From NCBI GenBank assembly GCA_049976245.1, contig JBMFIQ010000001.1:1-64000 (forward strand): 64,000 nucleotides of DNA, written 5' to 3'. A model generated the notes under the pieces. That model did not search any database. It worked only from the letters and a program-made list of their open reading frames with translations, and was not told the origin of the DNA. The position numbers were made by a program, and so were the translations under genes. How positions within the stretch are numbered: position 1 is the first letter of the stretch; the number at the start of each line of letters is the position of its first letter. This document shows positions 9,280 through 18,741 of the stretch, piece by piece. This DNA is from Microbacter sp049976245. Lineage in GTDB: Bacteria; Bacteroidota; Bacteroidia; Bacteroidales; Paludibacteraceae.

Positions 9280-10014
9280 TTATTTATATTTATTAATCCA
9301 TTGTATTTGAATCTTACACAGCAATTCATCCTCCCGTTTCATTTCAAATAAATCTTTCAGTCCCTCCTGTTGTCGGTAGATGTTGATTTGATCTCCGTAC
9401 ATGGCTTCGTGAAGGAAATTGATGTCGAATCGCTGTATGGCATGATGGTTATACCAATCAATGGAATATTCGTTCAATATCCATTGTAAATATTTCATGC
9501 TGTTGACATGCTTGTTAAAGTCAATGTCGCTGTATTGTACTTTGCGAGTTGTGATGGGTGAGGATGCTATCGAAGGAAGTTTTGCAACCATTTTCATTGG
9601 GATCGGGTTTCCGCTGATGTAATGCGTCAATGTCGGCAATTTGCCGAGATCGACCGGTTTACGATGGGTCAAATCAATCATGGCCCAATTGGTTCCTGAA
9701 TATGCAATCACCTGATCTTGTTCGTCAAAAACGGCAAAATTTCGTGTGGTGGTGGCTGCGCGTATGCTTTCAATCCATGTCTTAATGGAAATGCGTTCAT
9801 ACATGGTTGGCATACGAATGATTTCAACAGCCATACGAATCAACACCCAGGTGTAATTTTCTCTGTTTAATTCTCTCACACCAAAACCGTTGTCGTCTGC
9901 ATTTTTCCCGGCTGCCTGCAAAATGTAATCACCCAATGATGATGCGTATATGTGTTCGGTAAAATCTCCGTCCTGTGGTTGCATCTGGAATGAATAGTGT
10001 CCGATCAATCCCAT
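9280..10014 (-). CDS. Acyl-ACP thioesterase
   Basis: A 244-residue double hot-dog protein of the FatA/FatB-like acyl-[acyl carrier protein] thioesterase family, releasing fatty acids from ACP in the cytoplasm. Supporting stretches: RENYTWVLIRMAVEI, FAVFDEQDQVIAYSGTNWAM in the first hot-dog domain, and VQYSDIDFNKHVNSMKYLQW in the second, which holds the conserved D-N-H catalytic arrangement (DFNKHVN). It lies 37 bases upstream of ilvC on the same strand, so the two are probably co-transcribed, a pairing I recall from other Bacteroidales. Confidence 0.85.
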   Translation of the reverse strand: MGLIGHYSFQMQPQDGDFTEHIYASSLGDYILQAAGKNADDNGFGVRELNRENYTWVLIRMAVEIIRMPTMYERISIKTWIESIRAATTTRNFAVFDEQDQVIAYSGTNWAMIDLTHRKPVDLGKLPTLTHYISGNPIPMKMVAKLPSIASSPITTRKVQYSDIDFNKHVNSMKYLQWILNEYSIDWYNHHAIQRFDINFLHEAMYGDQINIYRQQEGLKDLFEMKREDELLCKIQIQWINKYK

Positions 10015-10088
10015 GATTTTTGCGCTTTGTTCTTACAAAAATGTTATTTTGTGAGGTTTTTGGTATAAAAACATGCTAATTTAGGATG

Positions 10089-10096
10089 CAAAGGTA
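10089..10096 (-). promoter_or_regulatory. Possible -7 box for thioesterase-ilvC
   Basis: Minus-strand TACCTTTG 75 bases before the thioesterase start; no TTG at the right distance was found. The 226-base gap 10015-10240 is otherwise AT-rich with no visible gene. Confidence 0.35.
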
Positions 10097-10240
10097 AATA
10101 ATATTAAGCAAAGAGCGTCTTTTTGTCATGCACTTTTTTTCTTGATGCTTGTTTTTCTTGTTTTGTCAAGCATGGAACGTCTTTAAAAATATGGATAAGG
10201 CACTGAATATAAAAACCATATGGTTTTATTTGGCCTTGTA

Positions 10241-12136
10241 TTATTTTTTATGTATTTTCTTATTCGGTTTTTGCTTTTCGTAGGTGTCATCCCGATATGT
10301 TGTGTGAACATTTTTCCCAATCAGTTTGTCAATTAAATCGGGGCGACCAGTTTTTCTCAATTCGTTTCTAATCACGTTTTGAGCCGTCGGTTTATACCAA
10401 AAGAAGAATTGTTGTTGTGCCATTTTTTCCTGAGGAAGTTTGGCGGTTTTGACTGCTTCTCCGGTGTAAGGGTTGATTCCTGTATAAAACATTTCGGTGG
10501 AAAGGGTCATTGGTGTTGGGGTAAAATCCTGCACCTGTTCCAGTTTGAAATCCATTGATTTGGTGATGATGGCCAATTCGGCCATGTCAATGTTTGAACA
10601 ACCCGGATGACTTGAAATAAAATAAGGAATAAGTTGTTGATTGAGATTGGCTTTTCGGTTGATGGCTTCAAATTTTTGTTGAAATTTTCTGAACAAATCA
10701 AACGAAGGTTTTCGCATGAGTGCAAGCACTTTGGTCGAGGTGTGTTCGGGTGCAACTTTCAAACGGCCTGATACATGATGTCGGATGACTTCATCCAAGT
10801 ATTCATTTAGGCTGTTGACATTTTCGTCGTGATCGTCATCCGATAGCAGCAAATCATAACGAATGCCACTGCCGATAAAACTTTTTTTGATGTAAGGCAG
10901 TTGATCTACTTTGCGGTATAGCTTGGTCATGCGGGAATGATCCCGATCTAAATTTTTGCAAATGTGAGGAAAGATGCACGATGGTCGTTTACAGGTCTTG
11001 CATAGGTTCAAATCTTTTCCTTTTAATCCGTACATATTGGCAGAAGGGCCTCCAAGATCGGTCAGAATTCCTTTGAAATTGGGCAATTCACTAATTTTCT
11101 TTATTTCTTTGAAAATGGATGCTTCAGATCGTGACAAAACCTGCTTTCCTTGGTGCATTGATATGGTGCAAAAAGAGCATCCTCCAAAACACCCGCGATG
11201 TGTGTTGACCGAAAAACGAATCATTTCGTAGGCGGGAATTCGTTTGTCTTTGTATCTCGGATGAGGCAATCGGGTAAAAGGCAATGCATATGTAGCATCG
11301 ATCTCTTCCTGTGACCAGGTTTCATACGGTGGATTTACCACAATGAGCCGATTATCGCACTGTTGGAGTAAACGGGCTGCCACCATTTTGTTGGATTCTT
11401 CTTCAATGATTTTGAAATTTGCAGCCGAATGACGTTTGTCGATCAGACATTTTTCATGTGAAAACAAAGATATCGTTTCGCCGGCTAATGGCTGAACGGA
11501 TGATTTGACATCCACACAAAATCCGGTTTGAGGAATGGTTTGAAGTGCTTGAATGGGTTGGCCTGAGTTTAATGCTTTGGCAATGGCGATGATCGACTTT
11601 TCGCCCATTCCGTAAACAAGCATATCGGCTTTGCTGTCAATCAGTATGCTTTTCCTAAGTTGATCTGACCAGTAATCGTAATGGGTAAACCGCCTCATGG
11701 ATGCTTCTATGCCTCCGATGATGACGGGAACGTCGGGGAAGAGCTTTTTTAGAATAGTGGAGTACACAATGGTCGTGTAGTCAGGTCTAAATCCGGACAC
11801 GCCCCCCGGAGTGTAGGCGTCGTTGGAGCGCAATCTTTTGTTGGCGGTGTAATGATTGACCATAGAATCCATGCATCCGGCCGAAATGCCGAAAAATAGT
11901 CTTGGAGTTCCCAACTTTTTGAAATCTCGGAGGTCGTCTCTCCAGTTTGGTTGTGGAACAATGGCCACGCGAAGGCCTTGTGCTTCAAGGACACGGCCAA
12001 TGACGGCAGCTCCAAAAGAAGGATGATCAACATACGCATCCCCCGAAAACAGAATCACGTCCAATTCCGTCCAACCTCTTTGCTCCACCTCTTTTTTGGA
12101 TGTGGGCAGCCAAATATGTTCTTCTTTTTTGTTCAA
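10241..12136 (-). CDS. YgiQ family radical SAM protein
   Basis: A 631-residue radical S-adenosylmethionine enzyme of the UPF0313/YgiQ family, whose reaction is unknown. The family N-terminus LPTSKKEVEQRGW...DVILFSGDAYVDHPSFG is present at residues 11-45, and the radical SAM cluster motif appears as HRGCFGGCSFCTIS (CxxxCxxC) near residue 315. A second cysteine group CKTCKRPSCIFPHIC follows. The tail is lysine-rich (KQKPNKKIHKK). The only available start is a TTG at 12136; the family motif begins within ten residues, so a non-ATG start seems genuine. It begins 18 bases downstream of queA. Confidence 0.88.
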   Translation of the reverse strand: MNKKEEHIWLPTSKKEVEQRGWTELDVILFSGDAYVDHPSFGAAVIGRVLEAQGLRVAIVPQPNWRDDLRDFKKLGTPRLFFGISAGCMDSMVNHYTANKRLRSNDAYTPGGVSGFRPDYTTIVYSTILKKLFPDVPVIIGGIEASMRRFTHYDYWSDQLRKSILIDSKADMLVYGMGEKSIIAIAKALNSGQPIQALQTIPQTGFCVDVKSSVQPLAGETISLFSHEKCLIDKRHSAANFKIIEEESNKMVAARLLQQCDNRLIVVNPPYETWSQEEIDATYALPFTRLPHPRYKDKRIPAYEMIRFSVNTHRGCFGGCSFCTISMHQGKQVLSRSEASIFKEIKKISELPNFKGILTDLGGPSANMYGLKGKDLNLCKTCKRPSCIFPHICKNLDRDHSRMTKLYRKVDQLPYIKKSFIGSGIRYDLLLSDDDHDENVNSLNEYLDEVIRHHVSGRLKVAPEHTSTKVLALMRKPSFDLFRKFQQKFEAINRKANLNQQLIPYFISSHPGCSNIDMAELAIITKSMDFKLEQVQDFTPTPMTLSTEMFYTGINPYTGEAVKTAKLPQEKMAQQQFFFWYKPTAQNVIRNELRKTGRPDLIDKLIGKNVHTTYRDDTYEKQKPNKKIHKK

Positions 12137-12154
12137 TAAATATCTGTTGATGAA

Positions 12155-13204
12155 TCAAATGATTAACATGGCGTCGCCGTAAATGCCGAAGCGATAGCCT
12201 TCTTCTACGGCTATTTCATAGGCTTTCATCACGGTTTCATAACCGCCAAAGGCACACGTGGCCATCAAAAGGGGCGAGTAAGGAAGATGAAAATTGGCAA
12301 TCAGACTATCCGTTACGCCAAAATCATAAGGAGGGAAAATGAATTTGTTGGTCCAGCCGTCAAAGGGCTTAACGGTTCCATTGGTGCAGGCGCAAGTTTC
12401 CATAGCGCGTAACACTGTTGTTCCGACCGCACACACCGATCGATGGTTTTCTTTGGCTTTGTTGATGATGGAGGCTGTTTGCGGTGTGAGCAACATTTGC
12501 TCGGAATCCATTTTGTTTTTGGTCAGATCTTCCACATCGATGTCTCGATAGTTAGAAAGTCCGGCGTGTAAAGTCAAAAAAGCAAATTCAACACCTTTTA
12601 TTTCAAGGCGTTTCATCAACTCACGACTAAAATGAAGTCCGGCTGTTGGAGATACTACAGCCCCTTCGTTTCGGGCAAAAATGGTTTGATATCGAACGGC
12701 GTCTTCGGGTTCCACTTCTCTACGTATAAAGCGGGGAAGGGGCGTTTCGCCTAGTGAATAGAGGGTTTTTCTGAAATCTTCATATTCGCCGTCATACAAA
12801 AAGCGCACGGTGCGACCTCTTGATGTTGTGTTGTCAATTACCTCGGCAACCAATTCGTTGTTTTGACCAAAATAGAGCTTATTCCCAACACGAATTTTTC
12901 GTGCCGGATCAACCAATACATCCCACATCCGAAGGTTGTGATTCAGTTCCCTTAAAAGAAATACTTCAATTTTAGCGTCAGAATTGTCTTTCGTTCCATA
13001 CAAACGGGCAGGGAAAACCCTCGTGTCGTTAAACACAAAAACATCCTGATCGTTAAAATAGTTCAAGATATCGGTAAAATAGATGTGCTCAATGTCACCT
13101 GTTTGTTTGTGAAGGACTAAAAGTCGGGATTCGTCTCGGTGTTTGGTGGGATAAAGGGCTATTAGTTCATCAGGCAATTTAAATTTGAACTGAGAAAGCT
13201 TCAT
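12155..13204 (-). CDS. queA: tRNA preQ1(34) S-adenosylmethionine ribosyltransferase-isomerase
   Basis: QueA transfers and rearranges the ribosyl group of AdoMet onto preQ1 in the wobble position of queuosine tRNAs. The N-terminus KLSQFKFKLPDELIALYPT, the NDTRVFPARLYG stretch, SPTAGLHFS and the C-terminal FHLPYSPLLMATCAFGG are all typical. Length 349 is standard. It has its own promoter in the 193-base gap after truB and is followed by the ygiQ gene on the same strand. Confidence 0.95.
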   Translation of the reverse strand: MKLSQFKFKLPDELIALYPTKHRDESRLLVLHKQTGDIEHIYFTDILNYFNDQDVFVFNDTRVFPARLYGTKDNSDAKIEVFLLRELNHNLRMWDVLVDPARKIRVGNKLYFGQNNELVAEVIDNTTSRGRTVRFLYDGEYEDFRKTLYSLGETPLPRFIRREVEPEDAVRYQTIFARNEGAVVSPTAGLHFSRELMKRLEIKGVEFAFLTLHAGLSNYRDIDVEDLTKNKMDSEQMLLTPQTASIINKAKENHRSVCAVGTTVLRAMETCACTNGTVKPFDGWTNKFIFPPYDFGVTDSLIANFHLPYSPLLMATCAFGGYETVMKAYEIAVEEGYRFGIYGDAMLII

Positions 13205-13310
13205 AATATGAGGTAGTTAAAAAAATAAAGAATCTCGCGATTGTTTGTATGAATTCAAGGTTTTTTAAAAAACAAATAAAAATGATGGTCAGAATAAGGC
13301 AAATAGTGTG

Positions 13311-13342
13311 CAAAAGTACACTATATCAATAGGCAAAGTCAA
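13311..13342 (-). promoter_or_regulatory. Promoter of queA
   Basis: Minus-strand TACTTTTG (13311-13318) with TTG (13340-13342) 21 bases upstream, about 107 bases before the queA start. Confidence 0.6.
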
Positions 13343-13397
13343 TAGACAAACGGTTAATTTATCTCAACTTTTTCAATATTATGTAATAATGGAGTGT

Positions 13398-14114
13398 TCA
13401 GCGCGGTGGAATGTTCTTGTGAAGCAACGACTCAAACGCTTCGAGGCTCATGCATTGATCGAGGGTAACATCACCAATTCGGGTTCGAATGAGTTCCGTA
13501 AGATGAGCGCCACTTTGAAGGGCAAACCCAATGTCACGTGCCAATGCTCGAATGTAAGTGCCTTTGCTGCAGACGATGCGGAGTTTTAAAGTCGGCGGTT
13601 CAAACGATAGAATTTCCAGCTCATCAATGACTAAAGTTTTGGCGCTCATTGGCACTTCAATGTCCTGTCGTGCATATTCATAAGCACGTTTTCCTTCAAT
13701 TTTTACCGCCGAAAAAGCAGGAGGGATTTGTTCAATGGTTCCGATAAATTGTTTCAACGTTTCTTCAACCAAAGCATAAGTGATGTGATCAACCGGATAA
13801 TGTCGATCAATGGGTTTCTCTAAATCATATGATGGAGTTGTAGCTCCCAAAAAGAGGGTGGCTACATACTCTTTGGTTTGATGTTGAAAGGTGTCAATTT
13901 GTTTGGTGGCTTTCCCGGTACAAAGGATTAACACCCCGGTTGCCAACGGATCAAGCGTCCCTGCGTGTCCAACTTTTATTTTTTTTACGTGAAGTTGTTT
14001 ACTGATGAGCCAACGAACTTTGTTGACCAAACTAAAGGAAGTCCAATGTAAAGGTTTGTTAAAATAGAGAATCTCGCCTTCGATAAAATCCATGAGAAAT
14101 GGTTCGTATTGCAT
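13398..14114 (-). CDS. truB: tRNA pseudouridine(55) synthase
   Basis: TruB forms pseudouridine 55 in the T loop of tRNAs. The catalytic aspartate is in GHAGTLDPLATGVL (near residue 53), preceded by FNKPLHWTSFSLVNKVR; the FIGTIEQIPPAFSAVKIEGKRAYEYAR stretch is diagnostic. At 238 residues it lacks the extra C-terminal PUA domain of longer homologues, as usual in this phylum. Its ATG shares one base with the uppP stop codon (TAATG), indicating translational coupling. Confidence 0.95.
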   Translation of the reverse strand: MQYEPFLMDFIEGEILYFNKPLHWTSFSLVNKVRWLISKQLHVKKIKVGHAGTLDPLATGVLILCTGKATKQIDTFQHQTKEYVATLFLGATTPSYDLEKPIDRHYPVDHITYALVEETLKQFIGTIEQIPPAFSAVKIEGKRAYEYARQDIEVPMSAKTLVIDELEILSFEPPTLKLRIVCSKGTYIRALARDIGFALQSGAHLTELIRTRIGDVTLDQCMSLEAFESLLHKNIPPR

Positions 14115-14917
14115 TAAAAATCAACATGAACATGCAACAACAATAATATGATAATGATGAGTCCGAAAATGATGCGATAGTATCCAAAAAGTTTAAAGCC
14201 GTATTTAGTGAGGAAAGCAATAAATCCTTTGATGGCAAAAATGGCCACAAAAAATCCGATGAGATTGCCGGCAGCCAGCACGATGAGGTTATGATGCGTC
14301 AACAGTTCGGGTGTTTTTTTGTAAGCATCCCAAAAGCTGACCACAAATGCTCCTGCCAGAGTTGGGACACCCAAAAAGAATGAAAATTCGGCAGCGGCTT
14401 TTCGCGTCAGTTTTTGTTGCATGCCGCCAATGATGGTGGATGCGCTTCGGCTCAATCCGGGCAGGACAACCGATAAAATTTGATAAAACCCAATGATCCA
14501 TGATTTTTTATAACTGATTTCTTCTTCGGAGTGAATGGTGGGTTGTTTAAACCATTGATCAGCAAACAACAGTACAAAACCACCTGCAAACATCACAAAA
14601 GCTATAACCAAAGGGGTTTGAAGGGCTTCATCAATGTAATTTTTTAATAGTAGCCCAACAATGGCGGACGGAATCAGCGCGTAGATGAGTTTGACATAAA
14701 ATTGCCATCTTTTGAAATCAATAAATTTTCTCCAATAGACCACAATGACCGATAAGATGGTGCCAAACTGAATGTTTTCGATAAACAATTTTGTAAAATC
14801 ATTTTTTTCAATGCCCATAAAAGCTGATGCTAAGGCCATGTGTCCGGTGGATGAAACAGGCAAAAATTCCGTCAGGCCTTCAATGATAGCCAAAATCACG
14901 GTATGCAACCAGGTCAT
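14114..14917 (-). CDS. uppP: Undecaprenyl-diphosphate phosphatase
   Basis: Integral membrane phosphatase that recycles undecaprenyl pyrophosphate for peptidoglycan and polysaccharide synthesis. The BacA/UppP motif EGLTEFLPVSSTGHM is at residues 13-27 and the second motif PGLSRSASTIIGG near residue 158; about eight hydrophobic segments follow the usual pattern. It overlaps truB by one base and the DUF3098 gene by four (ATGA), so the genes ftsX-DUF3098-uppP-truB form a tight operon, a common order in Bacteroidota. Confidence 0.95.
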   Translation of the reverse strand: MTWLHTVILAIIEGLTEFLPVSSTGHMALASAFMGIEKNDFTKLFIENIQFGTILSVIVVYWRKFIDFKRWQFYVKLIYALIPSAIVGLLLKNYIDEALQTPLVIAFVMFAGGFVLLFADQWFKQPTIHSEEEISYKKSWIIGFYQILSVVLPGLSRSASTIIGGMQQKLTRKAAAEFSFFLGVPTLAGAFVVSFWDAYKKTPELLTHHNLIVLAAGNLIGFFVAIFAIKGFIAFLTKYGFKLFGYYRIIFGLIIIILLLLHVHVDF

Positions 14918-15195
14918 TTGTCGTCCTCCTTTTTATTACGCCACATGATGGCCACAAACATAAACAAAAAACCAAACAACGAAATCATCGGCCCAACGGT
15001 AATGCGTCGTGTGCTGAAAATGGATGGATTAAAAACTACTCCCGATTTGCTACCCGTCATCAACAAAAAGCCGGTTACGATAAAAAGCATGGAAACGCCA
15101 ATCAAGATCCAGTTGGTTTTGTTGAGAGCAAAATCACGTTGGTTTTCGGTTTCGTCTTTCAAAACGGGCTGTTTTTTATTTTGCTTCGTATTCAT
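14914..15195 (-). CDS. DUF3098 small membrane protein
   Basis: A 93-residue protein with a hydrophilic, lysine-rich N-terminus and two membrane segments (about 31-48 and 68-87), matching the DUF3098 pattern (WILIGVSMLFIVTGFLLMTG, then STRRITVGPMISLFGFLFMF). Function unknown. Constant position between ftsX and uppP in Bacteroidota suggests a link to the cell envelope or division, which is inference. Stop overlaps the uppP start by four bases. Confidence 0.85.
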   Translation of the reverse strand: MNTKQNKKQPVLKDETENQRDFALNKTNWILIGVSMLFIVTGFLLMTGSKSGVVFNPSIFSTRRITVGPMISLFGFLFMFVAIMWRNKKEDDK

Positions 15196-15223
15196 ACATA
15201 AATTATTAAGAAATTAACTTGTG

Positions 15224-16102
15224 TCAAATAAAGTACATGTCGTTGGTGGTCATGCGAATGTATCGGTTGACCGCAAAAAGTGCTGCAAAGAAACTGATCA
15301 GCAGACCGAACAGCATGACCACACCGGCTACAATCACATCGAGGCGGAGATCGTAAAGATTAAATTGAATGCCCAGCCACGATTGAAGATAATAGACTGA
15401 TCCTGCCAGTAGAAACAGGGCAATTAAAGCGGCTATGATGCCGTTCCATAAATAACGCCATACAAACGTGCGGCGAATGAACCATGCTCGTGCTCCGACC
15501 AATCGCATGGTGTTGATGACAAAACGCTTGGAATAAATGCTTAATCGGATGGTATTATTCAGCAATACAATGGAAATAAATACCAATACCGCCGCAATGC
15601 CCATCAAGAAATAGCCTGTTTTGGAGAGGTTGTCGTTGACAGTTTTAATAATCTCCTTTTGGTAAATGATTTCTTTAACCCCGGCGTAATGTTTGAGCCG
15701 ACTTTCCATTCGGGCTACACTGTCAGTGTTGGCATAGGCCGATGTCAGTTTTACCTCAAAAGAAGCCAGCAGTGGATTGTATCCTAAAAAATCGGCCGGA
15801 TTTTCGCCTAATTCCCGAATATGGTCTTTCAGAGCCTGTTCTTTGCTGATGTATTCATACCCTTTTACGCCTGGCATGGTTTGAATGGCTTGTTGAACTC
15901 GTTGTAAATCGTTGGAGGCGATGCTGTCATGCAAAACAACAGACATGTTCACATTTTCTTTAACATAATTTGAAATGTCATTTCCGATGATGATCAACAA
16001 GGTGATGAGCCCTATCAAGTAGAGCACAAACGAAATGCTGATTGTTGAAATGAAATGTAGATTGAAAAAATATTTCCTTCTATGTATTCCTTTTTGTGAC
16101 AT
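15224..16102 (-). CDS. ftsX: Cell division protein FtsX
   Basis: Permease partner of FtsE, which transmits signals across the membrane to peptidoglycan hydrolases during division. One membrane segment near residues 18-43, an extracytoplasmic domain containing the YEYISKEQALKDHI signature, then three membrane segments separated by the conserved SKRFVINTMRLVGARAWFIRR loop. ATG at 16102 (MSQKGIHRRKY) is chosen over the TTG at 16117. No ftsE is adjacent. Length 292 fits. Confidence 0.92.
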   Translation of the reverse strand: MSQKGIHRRKYFFNLHFISTISISFVLYLIGLITLLIIIGNDISNYVKENVNMSVVLHDSIASNDLQRVQQAIQTMPGVKGYEYISKEQALKDHIRELGENPADFLGYNPLLASFEVKLTSAYANTDSVARMESRLKHYAGVKEIIYQKEIIKTVNDNLSKTGYFLMGIAAVLVFISIVLLNNTIRLSIYSKRFVINTMRLVGARAWFIRRTFVWRYLWNGIIAALIALFLLAGSVYYLQSWLGIQFNLYDLRLDVIVAGVVMLFGLLISFFAALFAVNRYIRMTTNDMYFI

Positions 16103-16208
16103 GTCGGCAATGTTCAAATAAATTGGCTTCTATCCGTATGGTTTGGTTCAATGAACAATGTTTTGGTACAAAGGTACGATTTTCGATTGATTGATCTTGC
16201 TGCTTTCA

Positions 16209-18701
16209 TCATTTCGTTGGTTGTTCAAGTTGATTGCCCTTCTTCTTTTTGCGATACTGGACAAAAAGGCCTCCCAGAACAAATAATGCCAATAAAATGG
16301 AAGAAATCAGTGAAAGGGCGTTTCCTAACGAATAGGATTCTGGGTCGAACGTAAAAGTAATTTGATATTGACCCGGCTTCAACAGCATGGCTCGCAACAA
16401 ATAATCAGCTTCAAAAAACGTCGCCTTTTTGCCTTGAATGGTTGCGTGCCATCCTTTGGGATAGTAAATTTCCGAAAAGATGGCAATTTGCGGACTCTTT
16501 GACTGATAGTTGTATATCAATTCATTGGGTTCATATTTTTGCAGAGTGATGGTGGCGGTGGTATCACTTCCAAACGACGATGGCAAGGTGGCTGCAATGG
16601 ATGATGTTACCACAGCTTCACTTTTGGTGTTAATTTGACCCACTTTTTGAAGTGCTGTTGTCTGATCGGGGACCGTGACGATTTTTTTGATGAACCATTG
16701 GCTGCCGTTGGCATAAGGATTGAGAATTGGCGGTGCTTTAGGATCGTAAATCAAATATTTCATGTTCATCATGTTCAACACCACCTGATTGGCTAATGCC
16801 TGTTGAATGTCTGAAGCAGTTTTGGCTTGTTTGAAAGCGTTGAATATCGATTCAATTTCAGGAATCAACTGAGCATCAATCAAATCCTGATATGAACGAA
16901 GCTTGGCGCCGTGATAACCGCCAATGCTTTTGTGAAAATATGAGGTGGAGGCATCGTTGAAGGGACTTACCGACAAATTTAACACCCGATAATAGGAAGT
17001 ATCCTGCATGATGTCCTTGTCTGCGGTGGTTGGTTGAATGTCGGCTGCCTTGGTTTTTGATTCAAAATTGCTGTCATTGAGATATCTTTTTGCTACGGGA
17101 TACATATCAAACAGAATCAAAACTCCCAAAATGGCATAGAGATGCATTGTTTTGATTTTCTTTTTAGTGAAAAGCCAAACAGTGAGAGCCGCCAATGTGA
17201 TGAAAACAAACGAACGAAATGCGTCGGCGCGTAGCAATGCTTCCCGATCCAACGGCAAAGTGATTTTGAGAAAAGCATAATCGCCTGCAAACTGATTGTC
17301 GGAAGGGGAGACAAAATTTCCCGCCAGCGAAGGAATCAGCGCAAAGAGCAAACTTAAACCACCGGTGATTCCAAATGACCAAAGCAATGCTTTTTTGAAT
17401 TTTTCAGGGTTGTAGTTTCCTTTTACGGTTTGTTGAATGACCAATATCGCTAAAATGGGCATGGTGTAGCCTGCTATGACCAAAATCATGGAAACCGTTC
17501 GGAACTTATTGTACATCGGAATGTGATTGATGAAGAAGTCGGTCAAAAGGCCAAAGTTTTTACCCCAAGCCAGCATGATTGAAAGTATGGTTGCAGCCAA
17601 AAGCCACCATTTAAATCGTCCTTCAACCAGAAATAGTCCTAAAACAAACAAAAAACAGACTATGGCACCTACGTAAACCGGTCCTGAAGTCATGGGTTGA
17701 TCGCCCCAGTAAAGCGGCCATTTTTGAGTACTCATAATTTGCGAAGCATCTGCTCCCAACGCATCGAGTTTTTGTCCTGTTGCCGAATTTTCACTCAACA
17801 TGCCGTCACTGGCACCACCTCGAAAGTCAGGGATCAATAAAGTCAACGTTTCTCCAATTCCATAACTCCATTGTGTAATGTAATCTTTGTCAAGCCCATT
17901 GTGTTGTTGTCCGTTTTCCGAAGCCGATGATCCCTGGCCCCGCATCGAATATTTTCCGTATTCGTAGGTTGTGATGAGCGTTGTGGCATTGACTCCTACC
18001 GCCAATATCAGACTGATGAGCAATGCGCCTGTTGTCTTTAAAAAGTCGGCATATTGTTTGAATTTAATGCTGTAAATAAGTTCCGATACGCCAAAAACAA
18101 ACAGTAAGATCAAGACATAATAAACAATTTGATAATGTCCTGCTTTGATGCCTAATGACAAAAAAATGGCCGTCAAAATGGCGCCAAGCCATCGTCGCCC
18201 GCTGAAGGACATCACCACACTTCCAATGACGGGAGCCATGTAGGCTATGGTAATGGCTTTACTGCTGTGTCCTGCTGCAATGATGATGAAATTGTAAGAA
18301 GCAAAGGCAAATGCCACTGCTCCTACGATGCTTAGCCAAGGATTTACACGGAGCGAAAGCAACAAAATGTAAAATCCAATTAAGTAAAGTATAAGATAAT
18401 AAACCGGACGTGGGAATACAGTAAAAAATGAATAAATGAAGCTGACTGCATCTGCCGGAGTTTTCATGGCAATTTGATAAGTCGGCATCCCGCCAAACAT
18501 GCTGTTGGTCCATAGGGTGGGCGTTTTGTGAGTGGCGTTGTAGTCAACAGTTTCTTTAGACATACCTGCCCACGTCTGATTGTCATGACCAATGACAACT
18601 TTCCCGTCGAGCACAGGACTGAAATAAACATACGAAATGACGATGAAAAAGAGAATGGCTACAACGTGTGGCACCGATTTTGACCAAAATGATTTGTCCA
18701 T
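16209..18701 (-). CDS. YfhO family membrane protein
   Basis: An 830-residue protein with about 12-14 membrane segments and a large extracytoplasmic domain, matching the YfhO family of bacterial membrane proteins linked to glycosylation of envelope polymers (in Bacillus, YfhO modifies lipoteichoic acid). Signature stretches: GHDNQTWAGMSKETVDYN at about residues 38-55, PTLWTNSMFGGMPTYQ, and a terminal PGQYQITFTFDPESYSLGNALS. The substrate is unknown. It lies 40 bases downstream of miaB on the same strand and about 106 bases upstream of ftsX, so read-through is possible. Confidence 0.82.
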   Translation of the reverse strand: MDKSFWSKSVPHVVAILFFIVISYVYFSPVLDGKVVIGHDNQTWAGMSKETVDYNATHKTPTLWTNSMFGGMPTYQIAMKTPADAVSFIYSFFTVFPRPVYYLILYLIGFYILLLSLRVNPWLSIVGAVAFAFASYNFIIIAAGHSSKAITIAYMAPVIGSVVMSFSGRRWLGAILTAIFLSLGIKAGHYQIVYYVLILLFVFGVSELIYSIKFKQYADFLKTTGALLISLILAVGVNATTLITTYEYGKYSMRGQGSSASENGQQHNGLDKDYITQWSYGIGETLTLLIPDFRGGASDGMLSENSATGQKLDALGADASQIMSTQKWPLYWGDQPMTSGPVYVGAIVCFLFVLGLFLVEGRFKWWLLAATILSIMLAWGKNFGLLTDFFINHIPMYNKFRTVSMILVIAGYTMPILAILVIQQTVKGNYNPEKFKKALLWSFGITGGLSLLFALIPSLAGNFVSPSDNQFAGDYAFLKITLPLDREALLRADAFRSFVFITLAALTVWLFTKKKIKTMHLYAILGVLILFDMYPVAKRYLNDSNFESKTKAADIQPTTADKDIMQDTSYYRVLNLSVSPFNDASTSYFHKSIGGYHGAKLRSYQDLIDAQLIPEIESIFNAFKQAKTASDIQQALANQVVLNMMNMKYLIYDPKAPPILNPYANGSQWFIKKIVTVPDQTTALQKVGQINTKSEAVVTSSIAATLPSSFGSDTTATITLQKYEPNELIYNYQSKSPQIAIFSEIYYPKGWHATIQGKKATFFEADYLLRAMLLKPGQYQITFTFDPESYSLGNALSLISSILLALFVLGGLFVQYRKKKKGNQLEQPTK

Positions 18702-18741
18702 GTCTGTGAGTTTTTTATGGGATAATAAAAGGTACAGTTTT